A DNA stretch of 64,000 nt. Origin: an uncultured Eubacterium sp. GTDB lineage: Bacteria; Bacillota; Clostridia; Lachnospirales; Lachnospiraceae. The stretch covers positions 1 through 64,000 of the forward strand of contig CAKRGF010000006.1 of NCBI GenBank assembly GCA_934322085.1. Reading direction: 5' to 3'. The notes under the pieces are model-generated. The model had not been told where the DNA came from. It saw only the letters and a program-made list of their open reading frames with translations, and did not search any database. The translations under genes were made by a program, and so were the position numbers. Shown here piece by piece: positions 8,588 through 17,219 of the stretch (position 1 is its first letter; every line of letters begins with the position of its first letter).

Positions 8588-9241
8588 TTAGCCTGCCGGA
8601 TTTTCCTCTGCGTTCTGGGTCTGTTCGCCGCTCGGTGTCGTTTTGATGATGTCATCAGGTGTCTGTACTTTGGAAAAGAATTCCTCCTCAGACATACCAC
8701 AAGAGTCAGCCGGAACAACCGTTGCTTTTGCCGATTTGTTGTCGTTTGCAACGAATTTCTTCTGTGTGTTTACACCAGTGTAGGCAAGTTCCTGACCGTT
8801 TGCGTCTGTGCCATTATCTTTCGACTTGTGTGAATCGGATGGGTTTCCGAATCTGCCTTTTAAGCGCCATACATAGTATTCTCTGCCGTCTGTATCTTCT
8901 GTGATATAGCCCATAGCCATGTATGGCGGTGTTGCCGTTCCTTCAATCAGTGCACCGGTTTTCTCGTCGAATTTCTGCCCGGTGATTGCTGATGTATTTT
9001 TCAGTGATACCGCCGATACATTGACATTGACCGTATCTGCTCCGGTTGTGTTAATAACAATCGCCGCTTCGTTGTCATAGTAGTGAGTATCACTTGATGA
9101 TTCGGTTTCCTTTGACAGTTCCGAAGTACCTGCAAGAGCAAACGGTGTATCATAAGTGAGCTCGTCTTTCGTGTCTTTTTTTAACAGTGCCACCACGAGG
9201 TTTCTGATACCACGATATTCTACGATTTTTTCATCACTCAT
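8588..9241 (-). CDS. Major tail tube protein (phi13-type)
   Basis: This 217-residue protein begins M-S-D-E-K-I-V-E-Y-R-G-I-R-N-L and contains the K-x-x-x-D-E-L-T-Y-D-T-P and Y-Y-D-N-E-A-A-I motifs of the phi13/TP901-type major tail protein, whose copies stack as hexamers to form the tube. The last 25 residues are a polar tail rich in Thr, Gln and Glu. It precedes the frameshifted chaperone. Confidence 0.88.
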   Translation of the reverse strand: MSDEKIVEYRGIRNLVVALLKKDTKDELTYDTPFALAGTSELSKETESSSDTHYYDNEAAIVINTTGADTVNVNVSAVSLKNTSAITGQKFDEKTGALIEGTATPPYMAMGYITEDTDGREYYVWRLKGRFGNPSDSHKSKDNGTDANGQELAYTGVNTQKKFVANDNKSAKATVVPADSCGMSEEEFFSKVQTPDDIIKTTPSGEQTQNAEENPAG

Positions 9242-9254
9242 TTTTTTGTTCCTC

Positions 9255-9599
9255 CTAATTTCTTTTTTTATAAATTACATGGATACCGCGCCCGGTATGT
9301 GTAGGCTCGTCGCTTGCGACTGAGTAGCCCGTTCCCGGCACGATAAAACCATTCTTAACAAGTTCCTGCTTGACCGTCACCGGCATTTTATATACCAGTG
9401 CAGCGTCCGTACTGTAAAAGTTGACATCATAGTCGTAAATTTCACAATGTGCTTTGTTATCATAAAAGTTGGAGTCGTCTCCGGGATTCTGCCAGTATGT
9501 AAAAAAATGTTCCGGATACTCTTCCCCTTGTGCAAGGGAACCCTGCAGCATCACCGGATAGCCGTACTGCGATAATATTTCAATCAGTTCATCTTCCAT
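9255..9599 (-). CDS. Probable tail completion / terminator protein
   Basis: This 114-residue protein lies between the HK97 gp10-like neck protein and the major tail protein, where siphoviruses encode the tail terminator that caps the tube. It has a helical N-terminus (E-L-I-E-I-L-S-Q-Y-G-Y-P-V) and a beta-rich remainder ending in V-I-Y-K-K, as small tail-completion proteins do. The call rests mainly on position. Confidence 0.6.
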   Translation of the reverse strand: MEDELIEILSQYGYPVMLQGSLAQGEEYPEHFFTYWQNPGDDSNFYDNKAHCEIYDYDVNFYSTDAALVYKMPVTVKQELVKNGFIVPGTGYSVASDEPTHTGRGIHVIYKKRN

Positions 9600-9601
9600 T
9601 T

Positions 9602-10015
9602 TCAGCCTCCTAGCAGTTTTTTAATCCCTTTTTGAAACGTCTCCTCTTGTGCTTTTTTGATTCGTTCCTGTGCTTTCTTTCCGTACACATCAGCGTACAG
9701 CTTTGTGTCCTTTTTCATCCTCGGCGTGCCGTACATCAAAAAGATAGATGGTAATCCACCTTGTTTGATATCAAACCCGACTGGGATATTGGCTTTGGTG
9801 CCATCCCATTTCACATCGGCTTTTGTGACGATGGACTCCTGCGTGCTTCCGGTTCGGTGATGTTTCGTCATGTCCTGCACAATAGGCGGCGTCACCGCCT
9901 TATGTGCCGCTTTCAGACAGCTCTCTGCAAGCTGTTCAACCTTTCCTCCTGCTTTCTCCCATTTTTCCGCTAAATCTTCCAACTGGGAGAAGTCAATCAT
10001 GCCTTTTTTTGCCAT
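9602..10015 (-). CDS. HK97 gp10-like neck protein
   Basis: This 137-residue basic protein has the L-E-D-L-A-E-K-W-E-K-A-G-G-K N-terminus and the H-H-R-T-G-S-T-Q-E-S-I followed by M-Y-G-T-P-R-M pattern of the HK97 gp10 family, which joins head and tail. The upstream stop and this start overlap as TGATG, so translation is probably coupled; I prefer the ATG at 10015 to the adjacent GTG. Confidence 0.8.
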   Translation of the reverse strand: MAKKGMIDFSQLEDLAEKWEKAGGKVEQLAESCLKAAHKAVTPPIVQDMTKHHRTGSTQESIVTKADVKWDGTKANIPVGFDIKQGGLPSIFLMYGTPRMKKDTKLYADVYGKKAQERIKKAQEETFQKGIKKLLGG

Positions 10016-10353
10016 CACGCGCCCCCTTTAACGGCTCTGACCTTTACTACAAGGTACTGGTTTCGCATTCCGATGTTTTCCGGAGTACCTAATACCTCAT
10101 ATGTTGTCCCGTCAATCTTGAAACGGCTTGCCGGAGTAATGTCCGGTCTGAACCACGTCTCAAGCGTTGCGGTGTTTTCGACAACAATCTGTCCGTTCGA
10201 TGTCTTTTCTGTGCCTCCAAAGGTGCGGAAAGACACATAGACGCGTTCGCTTTCGCCGTACTGCTTTTGTTTCACGCCTTTTACCATTGTTTCGCCGATT
10301 GGATTCAAAAGTTCCGCCGGTGTTACATATGGTAAATTCGGTTGCCATGCCAT
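10015..10353 (-). CDS. Head closure / head-tail adaptor protein
   Basis: This 112-residue beta-rich protein has the T-F-G-G-T-E and L-E-T-W-F-R-P-D-I-T-P-A-S-R-F-K-I-D-G-T-T-Y pattern of SPP1 gp16-type adaptors, which close the connector below the portal. It lies between the gp6-like connector and the gp10-like protein and overlaps the latter's start. Confidence 0.75.
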   Translation of the reverse strand: MAWQPNLPYVTPAELLNPIGETMVKGVKQKQYGESERVYVSFRTFGGTEKTSNGQIVVENTATLETWFRPDITPASRFKIDGTTYEVLGTPENIGMRNQYLVVKVRAVKGGA

Positions 10354-10364
10354 ACTGTCACCTC

Positions 10365-10619
10365 CTAGTAACTCAACTGGATTACTCTTTCTTTGAAGTA
10401 GGCCGACAGTTCGCCGTTATACAAAAGGTCGTTGACACCTCTTGAAAGAACACCCATCACGGCAGACGACGAAAGATGTTCTTTCGGGACTCCGGCATCC
10501 GTCAGATATTGTTTGATTTCTCTCAGATATCCAAGCAATCTCGCGTCCTGATAGTTGCCGGTAATTCCGAGTGAGTCTTTAACTTCTTTAAGCTGTTCGT
10601 CTTCCGTCATTTCTGCCAT
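10365..10619 (-). CDS. Head-tail connector protein (gp6-like)
   Basis: This small helical protein of 84 residues (L-K-E-V-K-D-S-L-G-I-T-G near the start, a later G-V-N-D-L-L-Y-N) matches the gp6/gp15-type connector that binds under the portal. Its place right after the capsid gene agrees. Confidence 0.72.
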   Translation of the reverse strand: MAEMTEDEQLKEVKDSLGITGNYQDARLLGYLREIKQYLTDAGVPKEHLSSSAVMGVLSRGVNDLLYNGELSAYFKERVIQLSY

Positions 10620-10638
10620 AATGATCTCCTTTCATCAA

Positions 10639-11994
10639 TTAGCCTGTCGGTTCTTCGCTTTTGTCGGATGTATTGCTTGAGTTTGTTGTCTTGCTTTTGC
10701 CTTTTTTGATAAGGATAAAGCCATTTGCATCTGCAATCTTTCCGTCCACAATCATGATAACTTTGTTCTTGACTTCGTTTGTGTCGTGGTCAATCCACTT
10801 CACTACCTGCATCTCAAGATTTGAATTTACGACATAATCTTTGAGGTCGCCGAAAATAGCAAAAACATCACCAACGGCCGCATCCTCATAGTAAGGAAGC
10901 AATTCCTCCTCGACGGTCTCAACATCCTTACCCATGAAGCGGTAGGTTTCCTCGCCATTGACGCCGTAGTTGGTACGTCCAACCGGCTGACCGTTCTTAT
11001 CCTCCATACCATCGATTTTCTCGTCGAACGTCGACTGTGCCATGATAAAGCATCCTTTGCGATAGCTCTTCTTGATTTTGGCTTTCATTCTATGCCAACC
11101 GTTCCACGTCATATCTTCCGGTGCCATGGTGACAACAGTTTTTACACGTGTATCCGTCAGGATTCCAAGTGGCTGTGTTGTGCCATCACCTTTGATGATT
11201 GCCTTCTCAAGGGCTTTCATAATTGCTTCTGTGGCAAGTGGCACAAAGAGCTTCTGAAACTCTTCAATTGTCACTACAGACGCCAACAATGTCTGTGCAA
11301 TCTTGCACTCGACACCGTAATAGCTGAATGTAACCTTTTCGTCTGCGCTCAACTTTTGGCTGTCTGATGCCTTTTCGCCGACCCATGCCGCCTCCGGCTT
11401 AATTGAGAGGATTGGGATGGCTACGCCGCCCTGAATATTGGTCTTTGTAACTTTGGCATAGATATTTCCATAACTTTCTAACTTACGAATAATCTCACGT
11501 ACCAAAGTGGTTGGAATTACTGCCCCGACATCTGCCGTTCCTGTGACTGCTGCCTCTCTTTTAATCGGCACGCGTAACTCCGTAGGAATCGGTGTACTGC
11601 GGCACACATACTCAAGAAAGGCTTTTTTGTACTCGCTTCTTTCTGTTGGGTCGTCCGTTTCTGACTGTGCTTCCGGACGCTTTGAGCGGAACGCTCCAAC
11701 GATACCCGCATTTCTCATCTCTCCGGTCTGACTGTTGCTTCTCTGACCGTCGTCATTCTGGGCTGTGCCCTTTGGGCTTCCTTCTCCTTCGTCTTTGTTG
11801 TTTCCTTCGCCTTCGGATTCCAAATCCTTGATTTCCTCAGCGATGTCTTTTAAGTCATCCGCCGTTTCTGTAAGACGTCCATAAATGCTTCGCACTTCGG
11901 CTACATCTTTCGATTCCTCGGCGCGTTTCATCAAGTCTTCTTTGCGCTCCAGTAATTTCTTCTGACGCGCTTTCAGTTTTTCAAGTCTGCTCAT
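10639..11994 (-). CDS. Phage major capsid protein (HK97 fold)
   Basis: This 451-residue protein starts with a charged coiled coil (about 1-85, the scaffold-like delta domain) and a linker rich in Gly, Asn and Ser. The HK97-type shell domain follows, with V-P-T-E-L-R-V-P-like entry, V-G-E-K-A near 200 and G-D-G-T-T-Q-P-L-G-I in the middle. The protease encoded just upstream would remove the N-terminal domain. The ATG at 11994 lies just after the protease stop, with AAAGGAG 10 nt before it; a longer frame to 12033 would overlap the protease and adds no family sequence. Confidence 0.92.
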   Translation of the reverse strand: MSRLEKLKARQKKLLERKEDLMKRAEESKDVAEVRSIYGRLTETADDLKDIAEEIKDLESEGEGNNKDEGEGSPKGTAQNDDGQRSNSQTGEMRNAGIVGAFRSKRPEAQSETDDPTERSEYKKAFLEYVCRSTPIPTELRVPIKREAAVTGTADVGAVIPTTLVREIIRKLESYGNIYAKVTKTNIQGGVAIPILSIKPEAAWVGEKASDSQKLSADEKVTFSYYGVECKIAQTLLASVVTIEEFQKLFVPLATEAIMKALEKAIIKGDGTTQPLGILTDTRVKTVVTMAPEDMTWNGWHRMKAKIKKSYRKGCFIMAQSTFDEKIDGMEDKNGQPVGRTNYGVNGEETYRFMGKDVETVEEELLPYYEDAAVGDVFAIFGDLKDYVVNSNLEMQVVKWIDHDTNEVKNKVIMIVDGKIADANGFILIKKGKSKTTNSSNTSDKSEEPTG

Positions 11995-11996
11995 TT

Positions 11997-12629
11997 TTAA
12001 AATGCTCCTTTCAATTTTACTTTTTCTTTCCATAACTCTAATTCGTCACTCTCCAGTGATTTTCCCCGGACACTCTCCAGTGCCCTCTGCGCACTTTCCA
12101 GTGCTTTTTTATCTCTAGCCATGATAGAAGTATCTTCATAGGCGGGAAATGTCACCGCCGATACTTCCACAATGGTGGATATCTTTTCAATAAAGTGCTT
12201 TGGGTAGTCCGTGTCGAGGTCTTCCCAACGCTCTTCCTCAATCCAAAACATGAAACTCATGCCCGTAATGTCGCCGCGTTCGATGGCGCTATAAAGTGCC
12301 CTTGCGTCAGCATTGTTTTCTGTGTCGAGGTAGGCTCGAATCTTAAGCCCCTCCTTGTCGACCGTAAGCTGCAACGTCGAATTTTTGTTGTTGTTTCGAC
12401 TTCTTGCCAACGGAATCCGGTTCAGGTCATGATTTGTTAAAAAACAAACGTCGTGCAGGTCTGTTTTGTCCAGTGCCCCCGGTACAATTTCCTCGCGGAA
12501 GATGCCGCCGATATCTGCCTCTTTGCCATACACAACCGGACGCCCTTCTATGTAATTTCCTCGTTCGTCCTGCTTCGCCCGAACATCAAACATAAACGCC
12601 CGGCGTTCTGCCTTGTCACTCTTGCTCAT
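11997..12629 (-). CDS. HK97-family prohead protease
   Basis: This 210-residue protein has the family pattern: E-G-R-P-V-V-Y-G, an E-E-I-V-P-G-A-L segment, catalytic His in L-T-N-H-D and catalytic Ser in G-D-I-T-G-M-S-F. It cleaves the capsid delta domain during head maturation. The ATG at 12629 has SD AGGAGGGG and overlaps the portal stop by 14 nt. Confidence 0.92.
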   Translation of the reverse strand: MSKSDKAERRAFMFDVRAKQDERGNYIEGRPVVYGKEADIGGIFREEIVPGALDKTDLHDVCFLTNHDLNRIPLARSRNNNKNSTLQLTVDKEGLKIRAYLDTENNADARALYSAIERGDITGMSFMFWIEEERWEDLDTDYPKHFIEKISTIVEVSAVTFPAYEDTSIMARDKKALESAQRALESVRGKSLESDELELWKEKVKLKGAF

Positions 12630-13857
12630 TCTTTGCCCCTCCTTTTGCTTTTGCAAGCTGATAATCAATTGCTATATCTGTGTCTATATAATTTAATGAC
12701 TGTTTTCGTTTGCCCTCCAGTTCTTTCATTGGCTTAAGGCCAAACGCTACCCTTTTCTCGTTTTCGTAGAGCGTTCCGGTGTCTCCCAAATACTTCACCA
12801 TTTCGACCTTTTGCTCTATGCTCATAAAAATAAGCTCGTGCGTGAAAAATGCTATCTTCAAATTTCTCGCTCTCATGTTTTGCGAGCAGAGTGCTTTTGT
12901 AAACGCCTCCTGATATCTGCCTACCAACTTCTCAATCGTCTTCTGGTAAAAAGCCTCATACTGCCCTTTGGTATAATCACCTGTCAGTATCGAAAGCGGA
13001 ACACCAAACGTTCTCAGGATTTTCTCATCTATGAAGCGAATGGTGTCAGGGTCCACCAGTTTAATGTCACGAGTGATTTTTGCGTAATCGCTTTTTGCAT
13101 CCAAGTGTAAAATGCCGTTTTCCGCATTATTTAGTTTTCTTTCAAATTCTTTGATACTCTTTTCGGCTTTTTCTTCGCTCATGAATGTTTGTGTTTTTAC
13201 AACACCGTTTATCGCAAAACTACTTTTCACTGCTCCCGATATCCCCTGCATGATATCTTCGTTTAGCTGCAGCGTCTTCAAAAGTGCTCGTCTGTCCGGA
13301 TTTCCTGATGCATCACCGCCCATGTAGTCGTTTGCAAAGTAGTTGATTCGGATGTGTATCACATCGCTGTATGCAAGTTGTGTTTTGTATCCGTTTTCAA
13401 ACTCAAACTCCACAATCAAATCACCGGTCGGTGTTTCAAGAAAGGTTGTCATCAGAGGGTCAACCGGATAAATTGCACTATATCTTTTGTAACTGCTGCC
13501 ATCTGACCGCTTAACTATTTCATACACCGGAACTGCAAAAGCGTTTTGCCGTAAGTACAACCCATAGGTAAGTTTTTCAATAAACTCCGATTTCGTCATA
13601 ATCGGATTCGGATTATCTAAAAGGTTTTGGATTTGATAAACGTCGTTCTCCGGCGTCTGATAATCGTTTCCAACGCCACGAATAAAACATGGCTCCAGCT
13701 TCGACATCTCATTCGCAATACATTCTATTGCCTGCTGCACTACATCCGACACGTAGATATCTCGCCCGAACTGGCTGAATATCGGAACCTGCCCGGTCAT
13801 CACATCCGCATATTTTGTGTTTTTAACTTTCGAGATTATCTTCCCCAGCCATCCCAT
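12616..13857 (-). CDS. Phage portal protein (HK97 type)
   Basis: This 413-residue protein has the portal N-terminus (V-S-D-V-V-Q-Q-A-I-E-C-I-A-N-E-M-S), L-L-D-N-P-N-P in the first quarter, and a late F-G-V-P-L-S-I-L-T-G motif typical of HK97-type portals. The dodecamer forms the DNA channel at one vertex. It overlaps the end of terL by 35 nt and the start of the protease by 14 nt. Confidence 0.93.
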   Translation of the reverse strand: MGWLGKIISKVKNTKYADVMTGQVPIFSQFGRDIYVSDVVQQAIECIANEMSKLEPCFIRGVGNDYQTPENDVYQIQNLLDNPNPIMTKSEFIEKLTYGLYLRQNAFAVPVYEIVKRSDGSSYKRYSAIYPVDPLMTTFLETPTGDLIVEFEFENGYKTQLAYSDVIHIRINYFANDYMGGDASGNPDRRALLKTLQLNEDIMQGISGAVKSSFAINGVVKTQTFMSEEKAEKSIKEFERKLNNAENGILHLDAKSDYAKITRDIKLVDPDTIRFIDEKILRTFGVPLSILTGDYTKGQYEAFYQKTIEKLVGRYQEAFTKALCSQNMRARNLKIAFFTHELIFMSIEQKVEMVKYLGDTGTLYENEKRVAFGLKPMKELEGKRKQSLNYIDTDIAIDYQLAKAKGGAKNEQE

Positions 13858-15652
13858 CAGATTGCCTCCATTCTTTGACCATTCTTTTTAAGTCAGCGCG
13901 GAATCGCCGGTATGTCTCGTATAAAATCACCGTCGTTACCGCTCCGTCTATTTTCTTGTTTCTTGCCGTTTTCACGACTAAACTATTTCCTTTATTGTCA
14001 ACCGAAAGTCCGGCATTTCCAAAGCACCACCGGTCTACCGGGTTATTGTTATAGTTTATATTTCTTTTCTTCAAGTCCGTCTCTACGAACTTGTTGGCTG
14101 TGTTAAGCGTCATAGCATTCTGTAAAATCAATTCCAGTTCACCGCCCTCTTTCGTCCAGCCGTATTCCGACATTTGTTTGATAAAGTCTTTCGCAAACTT
14201 CTGGTCGTAACCGCAGCATATTAGGCGGATGCCGTAGTCTTTGTATAAGCCCCAAAACCAGTCTGCCACCACTGTCAAATCTATGTCACTGCCTTCCGTA
14301 ACGGTTATGTATCCATCCCGCGCCCATTCTGCGTATTTTGCGCCGGCTTGGCTGTCGTCATCGTCCTCTATCTTTCTTTCCGGAATAAAATACATTGTAT
14401 GTATGTATTTTTTTTCATCATCTGGTTTCATCAGGAGAACTTTTGCACAACACAAATCCATCGTCTCGGCCAAATCGACCGCCCCTAAACACGGAGCACC
14501 ACGAAATTCTTCCAAGTCGTAAATTGCATCGAAGTTGTAGTCTTCGAGATTGAGCCACATTACTACCGAGTTTTGTTTGATGTTAAAATCTTTCGCTAGT
14601 ACAAAAATTCTGTCGCCCTTTGACTTTTTTGCAAGTTCCACCTGCTCCTCTAGGTAGGATACTTTCTTGATAACGCCCAGTGTCGGATTCGATTTCATCC
14701 ACGATTTCGGATTCGTAAAAACTTCCTGCTCGCTGTCCTGTGTGTATAGCCACGGCAGTAATCTTTTTCCCGCTTTCGTGTCATCTTCGCCGTTTATCAC
14801 CTCGCGCCCCTTTTCAAGCTCGTCATCCAAATATCCCTCTTGCACAAAACCCTCTGTTGTTATATCTACAAACTTCGGATTGTCTTTCAACGACTGCGAC
14901 TGCTCGATCGACTTGCCGATTACATTCGTTTTCATCTCGTGTGTCTCGTCGACTATTGCGAAGTCGATATTGCGTCCCTCCTTGTTTTTTGTTCTGTCTG
15001 ACAGCTTAAAAACTTTTGAGTTGGTGCTTTTGTTTAGGATGAATCTTTGGTTTTTCTTTGAATCAAGGTCGCGCGGGTCAATTAACTGACGCATGGTATC
15101 AATCGCGTCATATGTAATCGACGCCTGGTTGTCGTCGTTTGAAGAGCACACAATATCCGCTCCCTCATTCCCAACAAACAGCTCCGTCACCGCAATCGCC
15201 GAACACGTTTCGCTTTTGGTGTTCTTTCTGGCTATCAGCAACAGAATTTTTTTGAAGCGGTCAATCATCATCCCTCTTTCGAGTGACTCTTCTGACATTT
15301 TGAACGAGTACACGGCTTCTATAAAAGCCTTTTGCCACAGCATCAACACCATCGGCTGACCGTAAAAAGGTGATTTCGTCAGTTTTACGCAATTCTCCAT
15401 GAAATCCATCCGAAGCAGTGCATCGTCTGTGTTGTAAAAGTACTCATCGTTTGAGAAGTCTTCTTTTAGATTGGTTAGTTCCTGACGGAGTTCCCATCCG
15501 GCTATGATATTCCCGCTCTCAATTTCTTCCCGATACTTTAGCAAAAAAGAGTCATCCGGTGTCCATATTTTCCTCTCCTTTATTAACAAATTTCTTGCCC
15601 CTTTCCGCGAGCCATTTCCGTAGTGGCGACTCTTCATCGGTATTTGCATCAT
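13823..15652 (-). CDS. Terminase large subunit
   Basis: This protein of up to 609 residues is the packaging motor. The ATPase half carries a Walker A-like L-I-A-R-K-N-T-K-S-E (the family usually reads A-R-K-N-G/K-S) and a Walker B F-A-I-V-D-E-T-H-E. The nuclease half holds G-A-V-D-L-A-E-T and C-G-Y-D-Q-K-F-A-K. The start is uncertain: the longest frame overlaps the P27-like gene by about 100 nt without a convincing SD, while a TTG at 15589 has AAAGGGG 8 nt upstream. Family similarity begins near D-D-S-F-L-L-K-Y-R-E-E, so either start keeps the enzyme intact. Confidence 0.92.
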   Translation of the reverse strand: MMQIPMKSRHYGNGSRKGARNLLIKERKIWTPDDSFLLKYREEIESGNIIAGWELRQELTNLKEDFSNDEYFYNTDDALLRMDFMENCVKLTKSPFYGQPMVLMLWQKAFIEAVYSFKMSEESLERGMMIDRFKKILLLIARKNTKSETCSAIAVTELFVGNEGADIVCSSNDDNQASITYDAIDTMRQLIDPRDLDSKKNQRFILNKSTNSKVFKLSDRTKNKEGRNIDFAIVDETHEMKTNVIGKSIEQSQSLKDNPKFVDITTEGFVQEGYLDDELEKGREVINGEDDTKAGKRLLPWLYTQDSEQEVFTNPKSWMKSNPTLGVIKKVSYLEEQVELAKKSKGDRIFVLAKDFNIKQNSVVMWLNLEDYNFDAIYDLEEFRGAPCLGAVDLAETMDLCCAKVLLMKPDDEKKYIHTMYFIPERKIEDDDDSQAGAKYAEWARDGYITVTEGSDIDLTVVADWFWGLYKDYGIRLICCGYDQKFAKDFIKQMSEYGWTKEGGELELILQNAMTLNTANKFVETDLKKRNINYNNNPVDRWCFGNAGLSVDNKGNSLVVKTARNKKIDGAVTTVILYETYRRFRADLKRMVKEWRQSDGMAGEDNLES

Positions 15653-15884
15653 CCACGAAGTTCAGGAGCAGTTTCAGACAATTCGTATACTGTTGTAGCA
15701 TTTCCTTGTAGAGCTTTGCCGCAGGCAATACTCTTTGTTTTCGATTGTCTGTCGGATGGACTTTATAAAACGGTAGTTTTTTCAGTTCGGTCAATTTCGA
15801 CTCTAAAAAAAGTATTTCCTCAACAAGGTCGGTCGCTTCCGCTCTGTCCTTGCACAGTTTGGCAATTTCTTCTTTTCTATCCAT
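15552..15884 (-). CDS. P27-like terminase small subunit
   Basis: This 110-residue charged helical protein has the L-K-K-L-P-F-Y-K-V-H-P-T-D segment followed by K-E-M-L-Q-Q-Y-T-N and E-E-S-P-L-R-K-W that I associate with P27-type small subunits encoded just before terL. The small subunit recognises phage DNA and controls the large subunit. A second small-subunit candidate of another family lies at 17915-18262, which makes the division of labour unclear. It overlaps the longest terL frame by 101 nt. Confidence 0.68.
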   Translation of the reverse strand: MDRKEEIAKLCKDRAEATDLVEEILFLESKLTELKKLPFYKVHPTDNRKQRVLPAAKLYKEMLQQYTNCLKLLLNFVDDANTDEESPLRKWLAERGKKFVNKGEENMDTG

Positions 15885-15890
15885 AATACC

Positions 15891-16481
15891 TCAATCATCC
15901 TTGTACAGTAGATAACCACCAAGTGTTACAAATTTATTCCCGTTCCCATCTATGAGTTTTAGGCCTTTTTGAAATTTTCTCTCATAATTTACATAACATT
16001 TTTTAACAAATCCTCGCACATTATTAGCATCATTCAGACTGTTATATGCATATGTTCTCAAAGGTACCAGCGTTATGTTGCTTTTCGAGGAATCATTTTC
16101 AGCGTAATTGCCCGCCGCATTCATTGCGTCGCCCCAACGCTGGTCCGTAGTGTAGCATATGTTGGCCAATTTCCCATTGTAGTCAAATACAAACACTTTG
16201 TATAAATCATCTACATAAGAGTAGTCACCTGCTCCGGTTTCTGTCGTATAACACAAAAAATGATTGTCTACGTCAATAAAAAATGTACCACTCGTATTAA
16301 GATACTCTAATCCGATTTTCTGACCTGTTTCCATGTCCGGAAAACGCATATTAAATGTTTTGATACCATAGCTGCCCGAATCCAACGCTTCCAGTTCCAA
16401 TCCTGTCCTGTCCTTTATACTGGCAATGAGTTCGTTTTCGCTGCAGTTTGCGGTATTGTACTCTATAACTTCTAAACTCAT
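15891..16481 (-). CDS. Unrecognised phage protein in the packaging region
   Basis: This 196-residue protein is rich in Tyr, Asn and Asp and looks globular and beta-rich; it has no membrane segment and no motif I recognise. Its ATG overlaps the upstream gene's stop (ATGA), so the two are translationally coupled and probably act together. Genes of this sort are unusual between an HNH gene and terL. Its style (short strands, F-F-I-D-V-D-N-H-F-L-C-Y) is closer to tail or fibre accessory proteins than to DNA enzymes. Function unknown. Confidence 0.65.
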   Translation of the reverse strand: MSLEVIEYNTANCSENELIASIKDRTGLELEALDSGSYGIKTFNMRFPDMETGQKIGLEYLNTSGTFFIDVDNHFLCYTTETGAGDYSYVDDLYKVFVFDYNGKLANICYTTDQRWGDAMNAAGNYAENDSSKSNITLVPLRTYAYNSLNDANNVRGFVKKCYVNYERKFQKGLKLIDGNGNKFVTLGGYLLYKDD

Positions 16482-17128
16482 CCTGTCACCTCCGTAAGTG
16501 TTGCATTCATTGATTCGAAATCAAAACTATCCATTTGAAAATATTGAATTGATGCCACATATCCGTCAATATTTTGCGATTTTGTCTCAACTCCAGACAA
16601 GTTTGAGACCGATTCATCGACTGTTTTTCCCGGCAGTGCTCCCAATCTTATCAGTTCCTTATCAAGCCGTTTCTTAATAGTTGCTAAATCATCATAGCAG
16701 TACTTTATTACAGGAAGCGTCGTAGAACTTATCAACTTGGCCAGCTTTTTCAGGTAAATTGAGTCAATTGATTCAATGTCCGTTTCTTCACTTTTCGTTC
16801 CAGCACAAAAAAACAAATTGTTTTCTTTACGAGAAAGAATTAAATCGTCATACAGCGCTTCATTACCTATTACGTGTAGATTGATATGCATTACTGCATC
16901 AACATATTTAATATGTATCATTTCCGCATCCGATACATAAGCGGTTGGTATCTGTATATCTTGTGTTAAATCCGAAATAACGCATTGATATGTGCTTCCA
17001 TAAAAAATCATTATTTTCGCATCCTTCATCGGGTTTACCACGCGAAAATAAATCGAATTTTTTGGTGAGGAAACAAGAACTAATTCCGGCACACCTTTTT
17101 CTGTATCAAATACAATTACATTTTTCAA
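16478..17128 (-). CDS. Unrecognised phage protein, possible structural accessory
   Basis: This 216-residue protein starts at a TTG with GAGG 5 nt before it. The first 120 residues look beta-rich (F-R-V-V-N-P-M-K-D-A-K-I-M-I-F-Y-G), resembling N-terminal domains of upper baseplate proteins; residues 125-185 are helical. Local codon use is AT-rich compared with the neighbouring head genes, hinting at separate acquisition. It overlaps the next gene by 4 nt. No function can be assigned. Confidence 0.62.
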   Translation of the reverse strand: MKNVIVFDTEKGVPELVLVSSPKNSIYFRVVNPMKDAKIMIFYGSTYQCVISDLTQDIQIPTAYVSDAEMIHIKYVDAVMHINLHVIGNEALYDDLILSRKENNLFFCAGTKSEETDIESIDSIYLKKLAKLISSTTLPVIKYCYDDLATIKKRLDKELIRLGALPGKTVDESVSNLSGVETKSQNIDGYVASIQYFQMDSFDFESMNATLTEVTG

Positions 17129-17219
17129 TTTTTCCTCACCTCAAATTTCATTTTTCAAAAATTTCAAAAATTGGCTTTCTGTGAAAGGAGTGTCCCCCTT
17201 CACAGTTGCCCCGCAGTCT

